Shown: positions 1 through 6,623 of the stretch, piece by piece | Layout: each line of letters opens with the position of its first letter | Position numbering within the stretch: position 1 is the first letter of the stretch | NCBI GenBank assembly: GCA_030601545.1 | Contig: JAUVTM010000084.1 | Location: forward strand, 1-8,067 | From: Syntrophobacterales bacterium | Lineage (GTDB): Bacteria; Desulfobacterota; Syntrophobacteria; BM002 | DNA: 8,067 nucleotides | Reading direction: 5' to 3' | The notes under the pieces: model-generated | Told to the model about the DNA's origin: nothing | What the model saw: the letters and a program-made list of their open reading frames with translations, nothing else | Databases searched by the model: none | Program-made: the position numbers and the translations under genes

Positions 1-196
1 CAAGAACGTCCATGGTACCGGGTGTACCTATAGTTCTGCCATCGCCACCTATCTGGCCCAAGAACTAGATGTGATTGAAGCGGTGGCAGCGGCAAAGCGT
101 TTTATCACTGAAGCCATTCGTCATGGACTTGCCCTGGGACAGGGTCATGGTCCCACCAATCCGTATGCAGCGGTGAGGCAAGAGTGGAAGAGTTAG
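1..196 (+). CDS. thiD: Hydroxymethylpyrimidine/phosphomethylpyrimidine kinase ThiD, C-terminal part
   Basis: This is the last 64 residues of ThiD, which phosphorylates 4-amino-5-hydroxymethyl-2-methylpyrimidine twice in cytoplasmic thiamine biosynthesis and salvage. The gene enters from the left edge; the first complete codon is at position 2 and the stop is TAG at 194-196. Visible hallmarks are the NVHGTGCTYSSAIA stretch (residues 2-15 of the fragment), which is the ribokinase-like GTGC motif that forms the anion hole and carries the catalytic region. The later AIRHGLALGQGHGPTNP segment is typical of the ThiD C-terminus. The protein ends about a dozen residues past the GHGP motif, so it is a plain ThiD and not a ThiD-ThiE fusion. 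The stop codon lies inside the left end of the palindromic repeat that starts at 194, so the present C-terminus may have been set by that repeat. Only the 3' part is visible, so kinase integrity cannot be judged. Confidence 0.9.
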   Translation, partial: KNVHGTGCTYSSAIATYLAQELDVIEAVAAAKRFITEAIRHGLALGQGHGPTNPYAAVRQEWKS

Positions 197-377
197 CCCG
201 GATATTTCATGAATCACTTGCTGCGACCACGGATATGGCCGTCCTTCCTGGCGTCCTCGGGTGTCGGCCCCTGCGACGTACCGTTCCGGTACGCCTTGGA
301 ACCAACACCCTGCGGTTGCCAGGTGGCACACCCATCTTCGTGGTCTCGCGACAGCAATTCATGAAATATCCGGGCTA
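194..377. repeat. 184-bp full-length palindromic element (MITE/REPIN-like)
   Basis: Positions 194-214 and 357-377 are perfect 21-bp inverted repeats beginning TAGCCCGGATATTTC. Complementarity continues inward with small gaps: GCTGCGACCACGG against CGTGGTCTCGCGACAGC, CCTGGC against GCCAGG, and GGGTGTCGG against CCAACACCC with one G.T pair. It ends in a perfect 7-bp stem (277-283 with 287-293) around a TTC loop at the exact centre. As single-stranded DNA or RNA the whole unit could fold into one long imperfect hairpin with arms of about 90 nt. A TA dinucleotide sits at each outer end, which could be a TA target duplication or part of a CTAG/TTAG terminus. It carries no transposase and no credible protein. 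Its ends match those of the repeat at 6624-6826, which argues for a dispersed family. It lies between thiD and the TolC-like gene and might also end thiD transcription, but no U-rich tail is present. Confidence 0.9.
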
Positions 378-420
378 GCAACAGAAGTGGTTACAATCGC
401 GCGTTAACTCGTAAAAATCG

Positions 421-427
421 AGGTGAG
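421..427 (+). promoter_or_regulatory. Ribosome binding site of the TolC-like gene
   Basis: AGGTGAG lies two bases before ATG 430 (the AGGT core six bases before it) and supports that start. The 52 bases between the palindromic repeat and this ATG also hold TACAAT at 392-397, a possible -10 box, but no matching -35 box sits at the right distance. A promoter here is only a guess. Confidence 0.6.
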
Positions 428-429
428 AG

Positions 430-1788
430 ATGGTTCGGCAAGGCAAGATTTCCGCTGACGCCCATGGTGCAGTCAAATGGCTGGGAACTCTGGTGATCTG
501 CATTACTTTGAGTCTGCTGCCACAACAGACACCTGCCCAGGAAAAGGGGCTAGCCTTGACTCTAGGGGAGAGTATCCAACTGGCATTGGAACGCAACCTG
601 GAGGTGCAGGTGGCGAAAGAAGAGATTCGGTTCGCCCTTCAGGGGAAAAATAGAGCAAGAACGGGCTTTTTGCCTAAGGTGATTGCCCAGTATGAATACC
701 GCCGTCCCAGCGAAACTGACATAACTTTTGGTGGTAATACTTTCCAAAATTCGGACAAGGATCAATACAGGTTCACCGGTACCATCCAACAGCCGCTTTT
801 TACCGGGTTTGAAACCCTCTCAAACTACCAGTTGGCCAAGCTCGGTCTGGATGTGGCCCAGATTCAGCTGCAAAGAACCCGATTAGACTTAATCCTGGCG
901 GTCAAGGGATCATATTTTGAGATTTTGCGGGCCGAGAAAATTAGCCAGGTGGCTGAACAGTCCGTGCGCCAACTGCAAGAAGGGGTTCGGGTGGCTAGGA
1001 ACTTTGTCCAGGTGGGGATGAGGCCTAAGGTTGATGTGCTTGATGCGGAGACCCGGTTGGGGGAGGCCGAGTTGCAACTGATTGTAGCTAATAACGATAT
1101 GGGGGTGGCAAAGGCTCGCTTCAATACGGTGCTGCGCCAACCCATAGATACTCCAGTGGCGGTGGTGGACGTCCTTACCACCGAATCCTACGAAAGATCC
1201 TATGAGTCCAGTCAGCAGATCGCCTTGCAGCACCGACCTGAACTGTTGGAGGCGAATAAGAATGTGGCCATAGCCGAGAAGGAGGTAACTCTGGTAAAGA
1301 GCGACTACTATCCCGATATAAGCCTGTCGGTCAATTACTTCCGGCGAGGTGATGATCCAACGGTTGATGGCAGTGACTATGTGGATCGGGAAGACTGGGA
1401 CATCGTTGCTGGTGCCACCTGGACTCTCTTCGAGTGGGGTAAGACCCGGTATGCCACCAACCAGCAACGAACGCGTCTGCGCCAAGCCAAAGAGAGTCTG
1501 GAGCAGATCAAAGATGGTATTCTTCTGGAGGTCAAGACCGCTTTTCTGTCGGTGCAAGCCGCAGAACAAGGTATCCGAGTGGCCGCGAAGAGCGTTGAGT
1601 CTGCAGAGGAAAACTTCCGGATCAGCCAGGAACGCTACAAGGAACAGGTGGCCACCACTACTGAAATACTTGATGCTCAGACCAGGCTGACCCAGGCAAG
1701 AACAAACTACACCAATGCCCTGGTGATTTTTAACTTGGCCCGAGCTGCATTGGTTCGAGCCATGGGACTGGAGTATGAACCCACTTGA
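430..1788 (+). CDS. TolC-family outer membrane efflux protein
   Basis: A 452-residue protein of the outer membrane efflux (OEP) family, whose trimers form a beta-barrel with a long periplasmic alpha-helical tunnel for export by tripartite pumps or type I secretion. An N-terminal signal peptide is visible: hydrophobic stretch around residues 17-30 (WLGTLVICITLSLLP) and a plausible cut after TPAQ near residue 37. Two tandem OEP repeats can be recognised. The first starts near residue 43 (LTLGESIQLALERNLEV), with a FLPKVIAQYEYRR beta-strand segment. The second starts near residue 261 (QQIALQHRPELLEANKNV), with the equivalent YYPDISLSVNYFRR. Long helical, Gln/Ala/Glu-rich stretches follow each. 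Length is normal for the family. No adaptor (HlyD/AcrA-like) or inner-membrane pump gene is adjacent in the window; ftsE follows after 153 bp, so its partner is unknown. The transported substrate cannot be inferred. Confidence 0.92.
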   Translation: MVRQGKISADAHGAVKWLGTLVICITLSLLPQQTPAQEKGLALTLGESIQLALERNLEVQVAKEEIRFALQGKNRARTGFLPKVIAQYEYRRPSETDITFGGNTFQNSDKDQYRFTGTIQQPLFTGFETLSNYQLAKLGLDVAQIQLQRTRLDLILAVKGSYFEILRAEKISQVAEQSVRQLQEGVRVARNFVQVGMRPKVDVLDAETRLGEAELQLIVANNDMGVAKARFNTVLRQPIDTPVAVVDVLTTESYERSYESSQQIALQHRPELLEANKNVAIAEKEVTLVKSDYYPDISLSVNYFRRGDDPTVDGSDYVDREDWDIVAGATWTLFEWGKTRYATNQQRTRLRQAKESLEQIKDGILLEVKTAFLSVQAAEQGIRVAAKSVESAEENFRISQERYKEQVATTTEILDAQTRLTQARTNYTNALVIFNLARAALVRAMGLEYEPT

Positions 1789-1887
1789 GAATTGCACCCC
1801 CTGCAGATCCCATTATCTGACTTGTCTCCGAGAGGCTCAGATCACTTATGGTGGTGATTTTCTTACTTGAATGGGTTTTATCCCTGT

Positions 1888-1908
1888 GATAGTGTGTGCC
1901 ACACTGTC
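1888..1908 (+). promoter_or_regulatory. Small hairpin upstream of ftsE
   Basis: GATAGTGTG (1888-1896) and CACACTGTC (1900-1908) can form a 9-bp stem with one G.T pair around a TGC loop, 33 bases before the ftsE start. No T-run follows, so it is not a classical intrinsic terminator. It could be a protein-binding dyad or an mRNA hairpin in the ftsE leader. The rest of the 153-bp gap holds only a weak dyad ATCTGA...TCAGAT; I see no convincing promoter. Function is unknown. Confidence 0.3.
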
Positions 1909-1941
1909 AGTGCTAGGTATTCCAACTCTGAACGACTGCCC

Positions 1942-2664
1942 ATGATTCAACTCTATCACGTGTACAAGGCCTACGGCGGTGAGCAATACGCCCTGCATGA
2001 TGTGACCTTGGCCGCCGACAAGGGCGATTTTTTGTTTATCACTGGTCCCAGTGGGGCTGGGAAGACCACCCTGCTCAAGCTCATCTTCTGTGCCGAGCCG
2101 GCAACCCGGGGACAGCTTCTGGTAGATGGCGTTAATCTGCAGCGGTTGAAGCGTTCAGGTGTTCCATACCTCAGACGGAAAATAGGCGTGGTTTTTCAAG
2201 ATTTTAAGCTCCTGGGAGAGCGCACTGTTTTTGCCAATGTGGGCTTGACTCTGGAGGTGACCGGACGGCCCCGGGCCTACATCGAAAAGAAGGTTCGGCA
2301 GGTATTGCGGTTGGTGGGACTTGATGCCAAGGAAAACCACCTTTGTTGCAGACTGTCCGGTGGCGAACAACAGCGGGTTGCCATTGCCCGGGCAGTAGCC
2401 GCCAATCCAATCATAGTCTTGGCAGACGAGCCTACAGGGAATCTTGACGATGAAATCACCCTGGAGATCTTGGAATTGTTCAGGGAGATTAACCGGCGCG
2501 GTACGACGGTGGTGTTGGCAACACACAACAGGGAGCTCATAGGTAAAGTCCCAGGTGCCAAGGTGGGCATACTGCGTCAGGGACGGCTGGTGGCTGCAGG
2601 GGTCGCCAGGCAGGTCATGGCTCAGCGCTCGGCCTTGGAGATAAGCTCTCAGGGGGTGTTGTAA
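1942..2664 (+). CDS. ftsE: Cell division ATP-binding protein FtsE
   Basis: A 240-residue ABC ATPase that pairs with FtsX at the inner membrane; in studied bacteria the complex joins the divisome and drives EnvC-dependent amidase activation rather than transport. All nucleotide-binding elements are present: Walker A GPSGAGKT (residues 35-42), Q-loop VVFQDF with Gln86, signature LSGGEQ (138-143), Walker B IIVLADE (157-163, Glu163 catalytic), D-loop GNLD (166-169) and H-loop His195. I chose ATG 1942 because MIQLYHVYKAYGGEQYAL is the usual FtsE beginning. An in-frame TTG at 1867 would add 25 residues unlike the family. No good Shine-Dalgarno sequence precedes ATG 1942 (CGACTGCCC), which is odd for a conserved gene. 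At 240 residues it is slightly longer than E. coli FtsE (about 222), with the extra length at the C-terminus. It is followed after 4 bp by ftsX, so the two are co-transcribed and probably translationally coupled. Confidence 0.95.
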   Translation: MIQLYHVYKAYGGEQYALHDVTLAADKGDFLFITGPSGAGKTTLLKLIFCAEPATRGQLLVDGVNLQRLKRSGVPYLRRKIGVVFQDFKLLGERTVFANVGLTLEVTGRPRAYIEKKVRQVLRLVGLDAKENHLCCRLSGGEQQRVAIARAVAANPIIVLADEPTGNLDDEITLEILELFREINRRGTTVVLATHNRELIGKVPGAKVGILRQGRLVAAGVARQVMAQRSALEISSQGVL

Positions 2665-2668
2665 CGGA

Positions 2669-3562
2669 ATGCGCCTAGGTCTGCTGGTCTATTATCTGCG
2701 AAAGGCCCTGGGAAACATCTGGACCAACCCGTTTTTAAGCTTGGTGACACTCAGTACCATTGCCATCTCCATGCTTATTTTGGGACTCTTCTCCTTGATA
2801 TACTTGAATGTTCAGCAGTCTCTGCACCAGTTGGGTGGTGAGCTCCAAATCACAGCATATCTCCAAGAGACCATCTCTCCCGAGCAGGCCAAAGTGCTTC
2901 GCAGTAAGGTTGCTGATTGGCCAGAAGTAGAAGAGATCACTTACATCAGTAAGGAACAGGCTCTCGCTCGTTTTCGTAGCCAACTGCGTGAGTACGCTGG
3001 AATACTGGAAGGGCTCAAGGAAAATCCCCTCCCAGCCTCTCTGGAACTGACATTGATGCCCCAGTATGGACGGTCTGGAAACATCAAAGAACTCTCGACC
3101 CGGCTGGGGCGGTTGCCCGGAGTGGCAGAGGTCCAGTATGGTAGAAAATGGATGGCGAAATTGAGGGTCTTTGTTGAGGTGATGAAGCTGGTGGGTATTA
3201 CCGTGGGGGGACTTGTTCTCATTGCCACCATATTCGTAATCTCCAACACAATTAGACTGACCTTTTATTCCCGGCGGGAAGAATTGGAAATCATGCGTTT
3301 GGTGGGGGCCACAGATTTTTTTATCAAGGCGCCTTTTCTCATAGAAGGTCTGTTGCATGGTCTGGGAGGCGCATTGCTGGCGGCTGGCGGTTTATCACTG
3401 CTTATCCTGTTTCTGTTTTCACATCTGGACTTGCCACTGAGACTTGCCGTGATGGCAGGATCCCTACCCACGGGCCAATTAGTTGCGGGATTTCTCGGTC
3501 TTGGCCTGCTCCTCGGTGTCCTGGGGAGTATGGTTTCCCTGAGGAGATTCTTACGGCCATGA
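2669..3562 (+). CDS. ftsX: Cell division protein FtsX (permease-like)
   Basis: A 297-residue inner-membrane partner of FtsE. The layout is the FtsX one: a short cytoplasmic N-terminus, TM1 at about residues 23-46 (SLVTLSTIAISMLILGLFSLIYL), and a periplasmic domain of about 125 residues that in E. coli binds the EnvC coiled coil. TM2 follows at about 174-195, then a cytoplasmic loop with the highly conserved REELEIMRLVGATDFFI, and TM3 and TM4 in the last 80 residues. The periplasmic part contains the family-typical ITAYLQETISPEQAKVL and ITYISKEQALARFR stretches. The start ATG 2669 lies 4 bp after ftsE, with AGGGGG at 2651-2656 as a distant ribosome site. Its TGA stop overlaps the ATG of the next gene (ATGA, 3559-3562). 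The unbroken ftsE-ftsX-envC coupling supports a stoichiometric complex. Confidence 0.95.
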   Translation: MRLGLLVYYLRKALGNIWTNPFLSLVTLSTIAISMLILGLFSLIYLNVQQSLHQLGGELQITAYLQETISPEQAKVLRSKVADWPEVEEITYISKEQALARFRSQLREYAGILEGLKENPLPASLELTLMPQYGRSGNIKELSTRLGRLPGVAEVQYGRKWMAKLRVFVEVMKLVGITVGGLVLIATIFVISNTIRLTFYSRREELEIMRLVGATDFFIKAPFLIEGLLHGLGGALLAAGGLSLLILFLFSHLDLPLRLAVMAGSLPTGQLVAGFLGLGLLLGVLGSMVSLRRFLRP

Positions 3563-4770
3563 GTCGAGTACTTTTAGCCTTGCTCGTATTGCTGCTCTGC
3601 GTGCCGGCCCCAACGGTGTTGGCGGAAAAGGCGCAGAAAACAAAACATAATGTTCAGATCCACAAAGAGAAAATAAGTGAGGTTCAGAAAGAAATAAAGA
3701 GGGGCCAGGCGCAGATTAATGAGATGCGCCAGAAAGAGCGTTTGATCCTTGATCGGCTGGATCAAATGGAGCTGCAGCTTCAACTGATCCGCGATAATTT
3801 GGGAAAGCGCAGACGGGAGCGAACTCTCTTACGAAGGGAGGTCGCTGCAAAACGCAAGAGACTCAAAGAGTTGAACCAAGAGCTGGAGAAGCTCCGGGCT
3901 CTGTTGGCTCAGAGACTGAAGGCACTTTACAAATTTGGCAGACACGCATATCTTAATGTGCTGGCTTCGGCCCGTGATGTGAGCGGATTTCAACATCACT
4001 GGGTTTATCTCCGGGCGGTGGCTGAACAAGACAGTGCGCTCATAGGTCAGTTTATAAAGCGGCAGCAAGAGGAAGAGAAACTTACCCAGGCGCTCACTTC
4101 CCGGGAAGAGAAACTCGGCAGGCTGGTGGCAAAGATCGGCCAGGAAGTGGCGGAACTGGAAAAGGTCAAACGTGAGCAGGTAGCCTTGTTGCAGGATATC
4201 CACAATCAGGAGGAGATGTACCAACACTATGTGACAGAGTTGGCAGCGGTTTCCCGCGAATTGAAGAATAAAATTGAAGAGTTGCAGCGGCAGACCGGGA
4301 GGAGCAAGGCTAAAATCCAGCCGAAAGGTGGTTTTGCCAGCAATAAAGGGGCTCTACCTTATCCAGTCCAGGGTAAGATTATGTCTCGCTTCGGGCCAAA
4401 ACAGCATAAGAAATTTGGCACTAAAATTCGTAGCAACGGCATTGAAATAGCCACCGAACCACTGTCTCCAGTGGTCGCCGTCTACGGTGGACAAGTTCTT
4501 TATTCAGAGTGGGTGAAAGGTTACGGCAAGGTGATCATCATTGATCACGGTGACAAATACTACACTCTCAATGCCCATTTGGCGGAGGTGTTGAAGGAGA
4601 CTGGTGCAACGGTAGAGTCGGGGGAGATTATTGGCTATGCAGGGTATTCTCCCATTGAGCAAAGCGGGGGCAAGGTTTATTTTGAAATTCGTCACCTTGG
4701 CAAAGCCATTAACCCGGAGGCGTGGTTGCTCCCTGCGTTGGCCAGTGCAGCAGGCGCTAAGGCTCGATAG
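3559..4770 (+). CDS. envC: EnvC-like murein hydrolase activator (coiled coil plus degenerate LytM/M23 domain)
   Basis: A 403-residue exported protein. It has a signal peptide MSRVLLALLVLLLCVPAPTVLA (residues 1-22), then a long charged heptad-rich coiled coil from about 25 to 250 interrupted near residues 118-150. A linker and a C-terminal LytM (peptidase M23) fold follow at about 268-395. In active M23 enzymes the zinc ligands sit in HxxxD and HxH motifs. Here the equivalents are Ser292-Asn-Gly-Ile-Glu296 and Lys372-Val-Tyr374, so three ligands are replaced; only His340 of the AHL motif remains. E. coli EnvC is degenerate in the same way and works by activating the amidases AmiA and AmiB. I infer the same role here: a periplasmic activator docked on FtsX. 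The ATGA overlap with ftsX fits that. GAGGAG at 3541-3546 is a plausible but distant ribosome site. A catalytically active M23 peptidase is unlikely given the missing ligands. Confidence 0.9.
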   Translation: MSRVLLALLVLLLCVPAPTVLAEKAQKTKHNVQIHKEKISEVQKEIKRGQAQINEMRQKERLILDRLDQMELQLQLIRDNLGKRRRERTLLRREVAAKRKRLKELNQELEKLRALLAQRLKALYKFGRHAYLNVLASARDVSGFQHHWVYLRAVAEQDSALIGQFIKRQQEEEKLTQALTSREEKLGRLVAKIGQEVAELEKVKREQVALLQDIHNQEEMYQHYVTELAAVSRELKNKIEELQRQTGRSKAKIQPKGGFASNKGALPYPVQGKIMSRFGPKQHKKFGTKIRSNGIEIATEPLSPVVAVYGGQVLYSEWVKGYGKVIIIDHGDKYYTLNAHLAEVLKETGATVESGEIIGYAGYSPIEQSGGKVYFEIRHLGKAINPEAWLLPALASAAGAKAR

Positions 4771-4843
4771 AGGCACGAGACTTGCAATATAAATCATATT
4801 CGCAGGGGGAATGTACTCTCAAAGGCTAGGTGTTCGGGGGTCG

Positions 4844-4894
4844 CTAGTCTTTCGATTCATGAATTTTGTTGAGAATTTATTCGATCAAGACTAG
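4844..4894. repeat. Small inverted repeat with CTAG ends, possible relic of the palindromic family
   Basis: CTAGTCTT (4844-4851) and AAGACTAG (4887-4894) are perfect 8-bp inverted repeats. The stem extends with TCGA on both sides after a 2-nt bulge. Inside is the perfect 10-bp palindrome ATTCATGAAT (4855-4864), the same decamer found at the ends of the 6624-6826 repeat. The left end (CTAGTCTTTCGATTCATGAA) has the same plan as the ends of the two larger repeats: CTAG, about a dozen bases, then TTCATGAAT. It could be an internally deleted copy or an independent regulatory dyad upstream of ctpA. The rest of the 205-bp gap (4771-4975) shows no gene and no clear promoter or terminator. Confidence 0.5.
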
Positions 4895-4964
4895 TGCTGG
4901 GTTAGCAAAATTGCCAAATATCTGCTATTTTACAAAGTACACTTCATTTGCTGACCGAAGCACT

Positions 4965-4971
4965 AGGGAGG
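4965..4971 (+). promoter_or_regulatory. Ribosome binding site of ctpA
   Basis: AGGGAGG, four bases before ATG 4976, is the strongest Shine-Dalgarno match in the window and fixes the protease start. The ATG at 4972 overlapping it is in another frame and reaches a stop within six codons. Confidence 0.75.
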
Positions 4972-4975
4972 ATGC

Positions 4976-6307
4976 ATGTCGATTCGTAAATTTAGATTGA
5001 CCATTTTGGTCGTCATACTGGTAGGATTGGTTGCGGTTTTTGCCTGGGAGCGGCTAAGCATTCAGAAGGTATCTGCCGAAGACAAGACCGTCTACGAGCA
5101 ACTACAGATATTCAGCGATGTCCTTGACATTGTACAAGAAAATTATGTCGAGGAGGCGGACAGTAAGGAGTTGGTCGAAGGTGCCATCACCGGCATGCTG
5201 AAGACGCTGGATCCTCACTCCTCCTATCTTAATCCTGATGCTTACAGAGAACTGCAGGTGGAAACCAAGGGTAGTTTCGGAGGCATTGGTATCGAAATCA
5301 CCATCCGTGATGGTTTTTTGACCGTTGTTTCACCCTTGGAAGGGACTCCTGCCGATGACTTGGGAATAGAGGCCGGTGATCAGATCCTCCGGGTGGACGG
5401 TGAGCCCACCAAAGAAATGACCCTGATGGAGGCGGTCAAAAAGATGCGTGGCCCCAAAGGAACTAAGGTGGTTCTTACCATAATGCGGGAAGAGTTTACA
5501 AAACCGAAAGATTTTGTGATCACCAGAGCCACTATTGCCATCAAAAGCGTGAGGGCCAAGACCTTAGAATCAGGTTACGGCTACCTTCGTCTCTCTCAAT
5601 TTCAGAGCACCACTGCCAGGGATCTGCGCCAGGCACTCACCAAGCTAGAGAAAGAAAATCAGCCCATGAAAGGACTGATATTGGATATGCGAAACAACCC
5701 CGGTGGTCTCCTGGACCAGGCCGTCAAGGTGAGTGATGAATTTCTCAACGAAGGATTGATTGTTTACACCGGCGGCAGACTCAAGAGTCAGGATATGAGG
5801 TTCGAAGCCCACACAAATACCAGGCCCCACCACTATCCTATTGTCGTTCTTGTGAATGAAGGCAGTGCCAGTGCGGCGGAAATTGTAGCCGGAGCTCTTC
5901 AGGATCACAAGCGAGCTGTGGTGGTGGGAGTGAAAACCTTTGGCAAAGGATCAGTGCAGACGGTGATGCCCCTCAGGAACGGCGCGGCTCTGCGTCTCAC
6001 CACCTCTCTTTACTACACTCCGAGCGGTCGCTCTATTCAGGCCAAAGGTATTGCACCTGACATAGTGGTGGCGAGGGAACTACCCCGGAAGAGAGATGAC
6101 GAACGCGGGCGGCTTAGGGTGATTCGGGAAGAGGACTTAAAGAATCACATGGACGGAGAGGGAAGGACAGAATCTGTAACCAAACCGGAACCCACCCAGG
6201 ACTCCGAAAGCAAGCAACAACTGGAAAGTGATAATCAACTGGCTCGGGCACTGGAGGTGCTCAAGAGTTGGGAAATTCTCTCACAGATGAAGTACGCTCA
6301 CGAGTAG
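4976..6307 (+). CDS. ctpA: S41-family carboxyl-terminal processing protease (CtpA type)
   Basis: A 443-residue serine protease of family S41A that trims or degrades exported proteins from their C-termini in the periplasm. The N-terminus has one hydrophobic segment (residues 8-24), acting as signal peptide or membrane anchor. A cap segment with GMLKTLDPHSSYL follows, then a PDZ domain at about 98-170 (GGIGIEI ... GIEAGDQILRVDG ... MRGPKGTKVVLTI), then the protease core. The catalytic dyad is visible: nucleophile Ser299 in NEGSASAAE and general base Lys324 in KTFGKGSVQ, exactly 25 residues apart as in the family, with Gln328 four residues on and Glu302 nearby. The last 75 residues are charged and probably flexible. 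It lies 205 bp after envC, so it may have its own promoter. In Pseudomonas CtpA acts with a lipoprotein adaptor to degrade peptidoglycan hydrolases; a similar control of wall enzymes here is inference from neighbourhood. Confidence 0.95.
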   Translation: MSIRKFRLTILVVILVGLVAVFAWERLSIQKVSAEDKTVYEQLQIFSDVLDIVQENYVEEADSKELVEGAITGMLKTLDPHSSYLNPDAYRELQVETKGSFGGIGIEITIRDGFLTVVSPLEGTPADDLGIEAGDQILRVDGEPTKEMTLMEAVKKMRGPKGTKVVLTIMREEFTKPKDFVITRATIAIKSVRAKTLESGYGYLRLSQFQSTTARDLRQALTKLEKENQPMKGLILDMRNNPGGLLDQAVKVSDEFLNEGLIVYTGGRLKSQDMRFEAHTNTRPHHYPIVVLVNEGSASAAEIVAGALQDHKRAVVVGVKTFGKGSVQTVMPLRNGAALRLTTSLYYTPSGRSIQAKGIAPDIVVARELPRKRDDERGRLRVIREEDLKNHMDGEGRTESVTKPEPTQDSESKQQLESDNQLARALEVLKSWEILSQMKYAHE

Positions 6308-6623
6308 CTGTTGCAGCCATTGGGGTGGTTAGAACGCAGTAACGGGCGTGTTTCTCTTTTGGGAGTACAAGGTTGAACCTACCTGCCAAATTATCCCCTC
6401 AAAGCTGAATTGTGGCGGATCTCAGATGAGGTCTGTTGCGGTCATGGGATCATCGGGTCCCAATCGCTATTGCATCCCCTCACTGCTGGGAGTTGACTGC
6501 AGTGTCGCTCACCTCCACGATACATGACCAACTGACAGATAGTCAATTGCCCCCTGCGCATAGTTTACAGGCACACTATTAGAGCTTGCCAATGTACCTT
6601 TGTTACTGCTTATCCTACGTTTG
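6308..6623. other. Intergenic region without a recognisable gene
   Basis: Between the ctpA stop and the large repeat I see no protein-coding region that resembles a gene, no tRNA and no convincing terminator with a T-tail. A short dyad TGGGATC-ATCG-GGTCCCA (6445-6462) could form a 7-bp hairpin with one G.T pair. TTGCCA (6586-6591) and TATCCT (6611-6616) resemble promoter boxes for the downstream gene, but the 19-bp spacing is poor. Another -35-like TTGACT near 6493 has no partner. Confidence 0.5.

Noticed and set aside
65..331. 88-codon reverse-strand frame across the thiD end and the repeat
   Set aside because: It runs antisense through conserved thiD codons and then the palindrome, and it has no family resemblance.
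184..378. 64-codon forward reading frame overlapping the thiD end
   Set aside because: It lies almost wholly inside the palindromic element, overlaps the thiD end in another frame and resembles no family. Its stop is simply the mirror-image TAG of the element.
910..1797. Long reverse-strand frame (295 codons) opposite the TolC-like gene
   Set aside because: It is antisense to a gene with clear signal peptide and OEP repeats, and its translation has no domain-like features. Other long antisense frames in the window were rejected the same way.
4911..4936. ctpA promoter with TTGCCA as -35 box
   Set aside because: No acceptable -10 box lies 16-18 bases downstream; TATTTT and TACAAA are too close.
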